Of a DNA stretch of 15,152 nt, positions 6,280 to 11,963 are shown one piece after another. The stretch is from Myxococcales bacterium. Lineage in GTDB: Bacteria > Myxococcota > Polyangia > Fen-1088. Under the pieces are notes generated by a model. It had not been told where the DNA came from. It did no database searches and saw only the letters and a list, made by a program, of their open reading frames with translations. Position 1 is the first letter of the stretch. The number at the start of each line of letters is the position of its first letter. The translations under genes and the position numbers were made by a program. The stretch lies in contig PMCR01000206.1 of assembly GCA_003155465.1 (NCBI GenBank), positions 1-15,152 of the forward strand, written 5' to 3'.

Positions 6280-7725
6280 TCAGCGTTTGGGCGCAGCCTT
6301 GTTCGCATACCGTGCCGCCACGCGGTCGGCATATCCGTCGACCTGCTGCAGCGGCGCTCGCGTGATGGCAAGAGCCCCGGCGCGGATATCCTCCGTGATG
6401 GTGGCGCCAGCGGCCACCACGGCGCGTTTGCCTACCCGCACCGGCGCGACCAGTTGCGTGTCCGATCCGATGAAGGCACCGTCCTCGATGATGGTCTGGC
6501 GTTTCTCGTAGCCGTTGTAGTTGCACGTGATGGTACCGGCACCCACGTTGACCCCTTCGCCGATGATGGTGTCGCCCAGGTAGGTCAGGTGGTTGGCCTT
6601 GCTGCCGCGGCCTATGCGGGTTTTCTTGGTTTCCACGTAGTTGCCCACATGCACCTCGGGCCCCAACTCGGTGCCTGGCCGCAGATGGGCAAAGGGCCCC
6701 ACCTTGGCGCCTGGCCCGATGCAGGACTGGGTGGCCACCGTGTAAGGCAGAAGGGTGGCACCCGCGCCCACTTCGGTGTCGGTCAGGATGCAACCGTCGG
6801 CGATGCAAGCGCCGACGCCGATCCGGGTGCGGCCGCGCAGCACGACGTTGCGGCCGATCTCCGCGTCCCCGTCAATGGTGACACTCGCCTCGACCACCAC
6901 CGCATCGGGATCGCGGAAGGTGGCGTGTCTCATCCAGTGGCCGACGATGCGCCGGCACAGGGTCTTTTCGACCGAGATGAGCTGCTGCCGATCGTTGACC
7001 CCAGCCATCTCCTCGGCGCTGACGTTGACCGAAACAACACCGACACCGGTCGCGGCCCTCGCGATGATGTCGGTCAGGTACAGCTCGCCCTGGGCGTTGC
7101 GGGGCGACAGCCGCGCCGTCGCCTGACGAAGAAAGGCGGCCGGTGCGGCGTAGATGCCGGCGTTGACCTCGGCGATCCGGCGCTGGCTTTCGCTGGCATC
7201 CTTGTGCTCCACCACCCCGACGACATGGCCGCGGTTGTCGCGGATCACGCGACCGTAGCCGTACGGGTCGGCCAGCTCGGCGGTCAGGATGGCCAATCTG
7301 CCCCCGCTGCGCGATTTCTTTACCAGGGCGGTCAAGCTCTCGCGGCTCAATAGAGGCACGTCGCCGTACAGGATCAGAACCGTTCCTTCCCACCGCCGCA
7401 CGGCCGCCAGTCCCAGGCGCACGGCATGCCCGGTTCCCTTCTGTTCGGTCTGCTCCACCACGGTCACGGTGCCCTCTCCGTGGCGAGCGATGAGCGCCTT
7501 TTCCACCTCGGCACGCTGGTAACCGAGCACGGCCACGATAGGCGAGGCGTGAAGTTCCAGCGCCCGCTCGATGGGATAGGAAACCAAGGGCACGCCCAGA
7601 AGCGGGTGCAGCATCTTGGCCCGCGCCGAATACATGCGCGTCCCCTTGCCGGCGGCAAGAATCAAGCAGGCCAGATCGATCTGCGCTTTGGTTTGGCCGC
7701 GGCTCACGAGAATTCTCCCTGACAT
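6280..7725 (-). CDS. glmU: Bifunctional UDP-GlcNAc pyrophosphorylase / glucosamine-1-phosphate N-acetyltransferase GlmU
   Basis: This 481-residue protein matches full-length GlmU, the cytoplasmic enzyme that acetylates GlcN-1-P and then makes UDP-GlcNAc for peptidoglycan and lipopolysaccharide. The N-terminal uridyltransferase domain shows LAAGKGTRM (23-31), EQKGTGHA (94-101), YGDVPL (120-125), GYGR (156-159), NAGIYA (188-193) and GELYLTD (213-219). The C-terminal half is a left-handed beta-helix of hexapeptide repeats from about 275. Its acetyltransferase residues follow E. coli: RPG (349-351), the VETKK stretch (364-368), the catalytic-type His 379 in SKANHLTYLGD, and NYNGYEK (402-408). The ATG at 7723-7725 has AGAGG immediately before it, too close for good initiation. 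GTG at residue 7 (7705-7707) has GGGAGA at normal distance and may be the true start. It is the first gene of the minus-strand operon. Confidence 0.97.
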   Translation of the reverse strand: MSGRILVSRGQTKAQIDLACLILAAGKGTRMYSARAKMLHPLLGVPLVSYPIERALELHASPIVAVLGYQRAEVEKALIARHGEGTVTVVEQTEQKGTGHAVRLGLAAVRRWEGTVLILYGDVPLLSRESLTALVKKSRSGGRLAILTAELADPYGYGRVIRDNRGHVVGVVEHKDASESQRRIAEVNAGIYAAPAAFLRQATARLSPRNAQGELYLTDIIARAATGVGVVSVNVSAEEMAGVNDRQQLISVEKTLCRRIVGHWMRHATFRDPDAVVVEASVTIDGDAEIGRNVVLRGRTRIGVGACIADGCILTDTEVGAGATLLPYTVATQSCIGPGAKVGPFAHLRPGTELGPEVHVGNYVETKKTRIGRGSKANHLTYLGDTIIGEGVNVGAGTITCNYNGYEKRQTIIEDGAFIGSDTQLVAPVRVGKRAVVAAGATITEDIRAGALAITRAPLQQVDGYADRVAARYANKAAPKR

Positions 7726-7783
7726 CCTCTACCATCCCAGGTCAGAAGCCGCACCTGCGAAAAGCGGACCATAGCCGCGGCCC

Positions 7784-7910
7784 GGAATTCGGGGTAGGGG
7801 GCCGGGACGGGGACGGGGACGGAGACGGGGTCCGTGACGGGGTCCCGTCACGGACCCCTACCCCGTCTCCGTCTCCGTCCCCGTCCTCGTCTCGGCCCTA
7901 TTCCGAATCC
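7784..7910. repeat. Long imperfect inverted repeat with G-rich hexamers
   Basis: Two arms of about 58 and 67 bases meet around position 7842. The inner 15 bp pair perfectly: GGGGTCCGTGACGGG (7827-7841) with CCCGTCACGGACCCC (7844-7858). Outside this the arms hold degenerate hexamers of GGGACG/GAGACG type: four in the left arm, and complementary CGTCTC/CGTCCC units numbering five in the right arm. Outer ends GGAATTCGGGGTAGG and, complemented, GGATTCGGAATAGGG also correspond. The right arm has an extra TACCCC next to the core. Single-stranded DNA or RNA would fold into a hairpin of roughly 55-60 bp. It fills most of the spacer between divergent glmU and the receiver-domain gene, so it could influence both promoters. 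No coding function is seen. Confidence 0.85.
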
Positions 7911-7948
7911 CAGACCCTTGGTTGCGAGTTGCGGAGGGTTTTGCGGTA

Positions 7949-7954
7949 TACAAT
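7949..7954 (+). promoter_or_regulatory. -10 element predicting a leaderless mRNA for the receiver/J-domain gene
   Basis: TACAAT matches five of six bases of the -10 consensus and lies eight bases before the ATG at 7963, which would place the transcription start within two bases of the start codon. No Shine-Dalgarno sequence precedes the ATG. No good -35 lies at 16-18 bp; a TTGCGG is 14 bp and a TTGCGA 21 bp upstream, so strength or sigma-factor class is uncertain. Confidence 0.4.
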
Positions 7955-7962
7955 CCCCAGCC

Positions 7963-9942
7963 ATGGCTTCCTACGTCCTGGTAGTCGAAAGCGATCCCGC
8001 GCTAGCGCGTCGCATTAGTGAGACCCTCGGCGAAGCCCACTACGTGCTCTCGGCAGAGGCCGAGCTTGCCTGGGCTCGGCGTACCCTAGCTGTGCGTTCG
8101 CCCGACGCCATCGTCCTGGACACGACCCTTTCCGACGGCAGTGGGTTCGCGTTGGCCGATGAGGTGCGGCACAACCCCGGTACCGCCCGGGTCCCCATTT
8201 TTTTCGTCGCCAGCACGCATCGCGGGGCCGGCCATCAGGCCGAGGCGCAGCGCCGCTTCGCCCCGGCCGAGTACCTGCCCACTCCCCTCGACGTGGATCG
8301 CCTGCTGGCGCGTCTGCTGCAGACCGTGCCGCCCAGCGAGCCGCCCGAGGCACCTGCCGTGCCCAACTACCCAGGCGCAGCCGCAGCCGATTCGGCGCAG
8401 AAACGCGAGAAGCGCGCCGTGGAGACGACGGCCAAGCACTTCGCCGACGGCGAGTCCGACTTGCACGGATCATTGGCCCGCCAGCCTTTCGCCCGCGTCC
8501 TGCAGCGGGTGTATTCCGCCCGCATGTCCGGCGCCTTGCTGCTCGCGCGCGGGACCACCAAGAAGATCGTCAACTTCGACGAGGGCTACCCGGTCTCGGT
8601 ACGTTCCAACATGTTGTCCGAGTGCCTGGGCCAGATCCTGCTGGAACAGCGTCTCATTTCCGAGGAGGCGCTGGAGGATTCCTTGCGCCGGATGAAAGAG
8701 ACGCACAAGCATCAGGGCGAGGTCCTGGTGGCCATGGGCGCGCTCTCGCCCTACAACCTGTCGCGCGCCCTCATGTTGCAGATGGAAGCGAAGTTGCTCG
8801 AGATCTTCTCGTGGACGAGCGGCGATTTCATGTTCAAGAAGGGGCTGTCTCACCAGGACGCACCCATGCGGCTGGAACGAACGCCTTCGGCTTTGATTCT
8901 GGAGGGCATCCGGCGCCACTACGACGCGGAGCGCATCAACAGCGTGTTGGAGCCCCTGTCGGGGAAGTTCCTGACGCCCAATCCCGACCCACGTCGACGC
9001 CTGCAGGACATCACTTCCGACGCCAATGAGCGGCGTTTCATTGATGGCCTGGACGGCACGGTCAAGTTGGAGGTGGCCCTGGCCTCTTCGCCCATTCCCA
9101 TCGACCACGCACGCCTTCTCTTGGTGGCCATGTCCGAGGCGGGCATGATCACGCCCAGTCAGGCGCCCCTGCGTGGGCAGAAGGATGAGATCCGCCGCAC
9201 GCCCCGCCCCGTGGATCTGGGCAGCGCAAGTGTGCCGACAGGCGAGCTCAGCCGAGAAGAATTGGCCGCCATGTCTGCGGTGATGCGTGCGCAGGATCAT
9301 TTCGAGGTATTGGGCGTCGAGCGGGAAGCCACGCCGGCCGAGATCGCGGACGCCTATCACGGGCTGGCGCGCGACTTCCATCCCGATCTCTTTCGCCTTC
9401 GATCGGACGAGGTACGGGACGTCGCCCGCCAGATCTTTGAGCGCCTGCAGCAGGCGTTCGAGGTCCTTTCCGACGGTGGTTCACGGCGCAAGTACGTGGC
9501 CGCGCTGGAGCGCGCCCCGTTGGTCACGGACTCGGACGCCCAGCCGGCCACGGGATCCGAATCCGCCATCACCGCAGCCGAGCGGGTGTACTTCACGGGC
9601 GTGTCGCACCTGCGCGCCCGCCGCTATCCGCAGGCGGCTGAGGCCTTCCGCCAGGCCACTACCCTGGCGCCCAATCAGGCGAGCTATCGCAGCGCCCTGG
9701 GCTGGGCACTCTATCGCCAGGCGCCCGCCGATACGCGTGCAGTGGCCGCGGGCCTGGCCGAACTGCGCAGAGCAGTGGAAACCGAACCCGCCAATCCTTG
9801 GGTACGCATCTCGCTCGGTCGATTCTACGCCGAGACCGGGCTGCCCGACGATGCCATCCGTGAGTTCGAGGCTGCCTTGGGCATGAGTCCCGGGCTGGCC
9901 GATATCGAAGAAGAAATTCGGCGCCTAAAGGGAGAAACATGA
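7963..9942 (+). CDS. Receiver - DUF4388 - DnaJ - TPR multidomain protein
   Basis: A soluble 659-residue protein with four modules. (1) Response-regulator receiver fold, about 1-120: E9/D11 acidic pocket and candidate phospho-acceptor D53 (IVLDTTLSDGSG). The conserved Lys near the end is T107 in YLPTPLD, so normal phospho-signalling is doubtful. (2) DUF4388-like region, about 165-395, starting DLHGSLARQPFARVLQRVYSARMSGAL, a deltaproteobacterial domain often joined to signalling modules. (3) J-domain, about 443-515, with intact HPD (473-475) in ARDFHPDLF, which would stimulate an Hsp70/DnaK ATPase. (4) TPR-like helices, about 535-655. There is no signal peptide, membrane segment or DNA-binding output domain. 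The ATG at 7963 is preferred to a GTG at 7834, which would add 43 Arg/Pro-rich residues encoded by the inverted repeat. The stop overlaps the next start by 4 bp. Family architecture is clear; cellular role is unknown. Confidence 0.9.
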   Translation: MASYVLVVESDPALARRISETLGEAHYVLSAEAELAWARRTLAVRSPDAIVLDTTLSDGSGFALADEVRHNPGTARVPIFFVASTHRGAGHQAEAQRRFAPAEYLPTPLDVDRLLARLLQTVPPSEPPEAPAVPNYPGAAAADSAQKREKRAVETTAKHFADGESDLHGSLARQPFARVLQRVYSARMSGALLLARGTTKKIVNFDEGYPVSVRSNMLSECLGQILLEQRLISEEALEDSLRRMKETHKHQGEVLVAMGALSPYNLSRALMLQMEAKLLEIFSWTSGDFMFKKGLSHQDAPMRLERTPSALILEGIRRHYDAERINSVLEPLSGKFLTPNPDPRRRLQDITSDANERRFIDGLDGTVKLEVALASSPIPIDHARLLLVAMSEAGMITPSQAPLRGQKDEIRRTPRPVDLGSASVPTGELSREELAAMSAVMRAQDHFEVLGVEREATPAEIADAYHGLARDFHPDLFRLRSDEVRDVARQIFERLQQAFEVLSDGGSRRKYVAALERAPLVTDSDAQPATGSESAITAAERVYFTGVSHLRARRYPQAAEAFRQATTLAPNQASYRSALGWALYRQAPADTRAVAAGLAELRRAVETEPANPWVRISLGRFYAETGLPDDAIREFEAALGMSPGLADIEEEIRRLKGET

Positions 9943-10856
9943 TCAAGTCCGAGTTCGCCTGGATGAATGGAAAGTTGTTGCCTTTCGCACAGGCGACCAC
10001 CCACGTTTCTGCCTTCACGCTTCACTACGGCGTGGCGGTTTTCGAAGGCATCCGCTGCTACAAGCGCAACGACGGCCGTAGCGTGGTTTTCCGTTTGCGC
10101 GAGCACGTGGATCGGCTGGTCACCTCGGCCAAAATCTGTGACATGACCATTCCCTACGCGCGCGAGCAGATCGAGGCCGCCTGCCTCGACACTCTGCGCG
10201 CCAACAAGCTGGAAGAGGCGTACATCAGGCCGCTCGCCTACCTCGGCGCCGGGGCGCTGGGGCTCGGCTCGCGCGACAACCCGGTTGAGCTGGTCGTCAT
10301 CACCTTCCCCTGGGGCGCCTATCTGGGCGCCGATGCCATCAGCAAGGGCATCCGTGCCCACCTGTCCACCTTCGTGCGTGGTCACCTCAACCACACCATG
10401 AGCAAGGCCAAAATCTCCGGCCAGTACGTGAATTCCGTGCTGGCCAAGCGCGAGGTGGTGGGCCTGGGCTACGACGAGGCCATCATGCTGGACGCCTCCG
10501 GGGCTGTGGCCGAGGGCACGGGCGAGAACATTTTCATGGTCCACCGGGGACACCTCTTCACCCCGCCGCTGTCCATGCCCATCCTAGACGGCATCACACG
10601 TGACGCCGTCATCACGCTGGCGCGCGAGAACGGGATCGAGGTCGTGGAACAGGCCTTCACGCGCGACATGTTGTACGCAGCCAGCGAGGTCTTCTTCACC
10701 GGTACAGCCTGCGAGGTCACACCGGTGCGCGAGATCGACAAGATCTCCATCGGAACCGGCGAGCCGGGCCCGATCACGCGCAAGCTGCAGGCGGCTTTCA
10801 CCGCGGTCGCGAAGGGCGCCACCGAAACTCATCCGGAGTGGCTGGCTTTCTTGTGA
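9939..10856 (+). CDS. ilvE: Branched-chain amino acid aminotransferase IlvE
   Basis: A 305-residue PLP-dependent class IV aminotransferase of normal IlvE length. It transfers an amino group between glutamate and the 2-oxo acids of valine, leucine and isoleucine in the cytoplasm. Landmarks are HYGVAVFEGIRCY (29-41), the start of the PLP-binding region with catalytic Lys 158 in HTMSKAKISGQYVNS, EGTGENIF (192-199), LDGITRD (216-222) and FFTGTACEVTPV (252-263). A related D-amino-acid or 4-amino-4-deoxychorismate enzyme is less likely because the pattern follows IlvE throughout. The ATG at 9939-9941 overlaps the previous stop by 4 bp (ATGA) and has GGGAGA a few bases upstream, so it is translated from the same mRNA as the receiver/J-domain gene. 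No other isoleucine-valine pathway genes are nearby. Confidence 0.95.
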   Translation: MIKSEFAWMNGKLLPFAQATTHVSAFTLHYGVAVFEGIRCYKRNDGRSVVFRLREHVDRLVTSAKICDMTIPYAREQIEAACLDTLRANKLEEAYIRPLAYLGAGALGLGSRDNPVELVVITFPWGAYLGADAISKGIRAHLSTFVRGHLNHTMSKAKISGQYVNSVLAKREVVGLGYDEAIMLDASGAVAEGTGENIFMVHRGHLFTPPLSMPILDGITRDAVITLARENGIEVVEQAFTRDMLYAASEVFFTGTACEVTPVREIDKISIGTGEPGPITRKLQAAFTAVAKGATETHPEWLAFL

Positions 10857-10866
10857 TGCGCATATC

Positions 10867-11688
10867 GTGACCCGGCTCGCCGTTCTCTCTCTGTCCGTCT
10901 TGACTCTGGGGTGCGGTGGCTTGTTCTCCTCGGGCAGCACGTCGGGTGCGGCTCCCGTGCCTGGATTATCGCCGGCGGTACGCGCCCTGCGGGTGCGCGT
11001 TCTGGAGGACATGGCGTTCGTGGCCGAGGGGGACACGGACCCCAGGCTCAACGAACGGGTGAAGGCTGCTGTGCAGGCCGAGCTGGGCCAAGCCGGCCTC
11101 ACTGTGACGCAAGGCCGGGACGGGACGCCCGACCTGGACCTTCGCCTGGAGATCCGGGTGAGCGCCGCCGTCTACTTCTTGCACGGGCATGTGGCCTTGA
11201 CCGCCGAAAGCGATGGCACGGCGGTGGCGGTTGCGCTGACCCCCGAGGAGTTCCACCGCGACGCGGAGTTCCCCCTCATCATGGCGCAGAAGGTGGTACA
11301 GGCCTTGCTCCAATCACCTGGGCTAGCTGAGTTCGCTGAGAAGAAGAACCCGCACCTGGTCACGATCCGCCAGGAGCAACGCGCAGTCGCGGTGGAGACG
11401 AACCCCAGTCCGGAGACTGCGGCCATTGCCAAGGAGCACTACAATCAGGCCACGCGCCACTACCAACTCGGCCACTATCAGGACGCTCTTGGCGAGTTCG
11501 AGGCCGCCTACATGGGGGTGCCTGATCCGGCGTTCCTCTTCAACATCGCCCAGTGCCACCGCAAGATGGGCCACGACAAGGAGGCGGTTGGCTTTTACAG
11601 AAGCTACCTTCGCAGCGCCCCCAATGCACCCAACCGGGCCGACGTGCAGAAGCGGATTCAGGAGCTGGAAGGCGGCAAACGCAACTGA
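10867..11688 (+). CDS. Predicted lipoprotein with C-terminal TPR motif
   Basis: A protein of 273 residues. The N-terminus VTRLAVLSLSVLTLGC is a lipoprotein signal: short basic start, hydrophobic core, and cleavage before Cys 16. The -3 residue of the lipobox is Thr rather than Leu, slightly atypical. Residues 30-165 form a compact region I cannot name (DMAFVAEGD, DLDLRLEIRVSAAVYFLHGHVAL) that may be a small beta-rich fold. Residues 186-252 hold about two TPR units (HYNQATRHYQLGHYQDAL, then FLFNIAQCHRKMGHDKEAV), a pattern frequent in myxobacterial envelope proteins. The GTG at 10867 is chosen because it starts the signal peptide ten bases after ilvE stops. The longer open frame upstream overlaps ilvE and is not plausible. 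There is no clear ribosome binding site. It probably ends the plus-strand operon. Function is unknown. Confidence 0.8.
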   Translation: MTRLAVLSLSVLTLGCGGLFSSGSTSGAAPVPGLSPAVRALRVRVLEDMAFVAEGDTDPRLNERVKAAVQAELGQAGLTVTQGRDGTPDLDLRLEIRVSAAVYFLHGHVALTAESDGTAVAVALTPEEFHRDAEFPLIMAQKVVQALLQSPGLAEFAEKKNPHLVTIRQEQRAVAVETNPSPETAAIAKEHYNQATRHYQLGHYQDALGEFEAAYMGVPDPAFLFNIAQCHRKMGHDKEAVGFYRSYLRSAPNAPNRADVQKRIQELEGGKRN

Positions 11689-11700
11689 GGCGCTGACAGC

Positions 11701-11726
11701 AGGGCGATCCCCTCGATGACCGCCCT
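11701..11726 (+). terminator. Hairpin downstream of the TPR lipoprotein gene
   Basis: AGGGCG (11701-11706) pairs with CGCCCT (11721-11726), with a further ATC/GAT pairing inside, starting 13 bases after the stop codon. No T-run follows, so it is only a possible transcription end or mRNA-stabilising hairpin. Confidence 0.25.
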
Positions 11727-11802
11727 CTGCATGCTCGGTCGAAGACGGGGTAGCCCGCACTATTCACGAGCTGCACCAAGTCGATGTCCGTGCGGGCCAG
11801 GA

Positions 11803-11963
11803 GCCTGCCGGCTTTGCCGGCAAGGCCGCTTCGCGGGAGGGTTTGGAAATCCTCCCAGGGTTCCCATTACAAACAACCTAGCCCGCCGCACTTCAGTGCG
11901 GCGGAACCAGGTTGTTACGGTGTGACCGTCGGCAATCCGATTGTGGTGAACAATGCGGGCTAG
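11803..11963. repeat. Cluster of consecutive hairpins between convergent genes
   Basis: Within 161 bases at least five inverted repeats follow one another. GCCTGCCGGC/GCCGGCAAGGC with a TTT loop spans 11803-11826. CCGC/GCGG with loop TTC spans 11826-11836. GGGAGG/CCTCCC spans 11835-11856. A compound stem spans 11872-11916: AACAACCT pairs with AGGTTGTT around a perfect inner stem CCGCCGCAC/GTGCGGCGG with loop TTCA. ACGGT/ACCGT spans 11917-11929. A further outer pair, CTAGCCCGC (11878-11886) and GCGGGCTAG (11955-11963), would compete with the compound stem. The right end includes the stop codon of the minus-strand lipoprotein gene. The 271-bp spacer 11689-11959 otherwise contains no recognisable gene. 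Confidence 0.7.
11872..11916. terminator. Strong bidirectional hairpin, probable terminator for convergent genes
   Basis: The best stem of the cluster: nine perfect pairs (11883-11891 with 11896-11904) closed by a TTCA loop and extended, after small internal mismatches, by eight more pairs (11872-11879 with 11909-11916). It lies between convergent transcription units, about 45 bases past the stop of the minus-strand lipoprotein gene, and works equally in both directions. The A/T-rich outer arms are short, so rho-independent termination is plausible but not certain. Confidence 0.45.

Noticed and set aside
6091..7353. Open frame of 420 codons on the plus strand opposite glmU
   Set aside because: Mirror frame of the GlmU beta-helix repeats; composition is artificial and it has no family features.
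7834..7962. N-terminal extension of the receiver/J-domain protein from a GTG at 7834
   Set aside because: The added 43 residues are Arg/Pro-rich and come from the inverted-repeat hexamers. The receiver domain begins exactly at the ATG at 7963, which has a fitting promoter.
11803..11963. Integron attC recombination site
   Set aside because: The palindromes lack a proper pair of attC core boxes (RYYYAAC and GTTRRRY in the right places), there is no integrase nearby, and flanking genes are not cassette-like.
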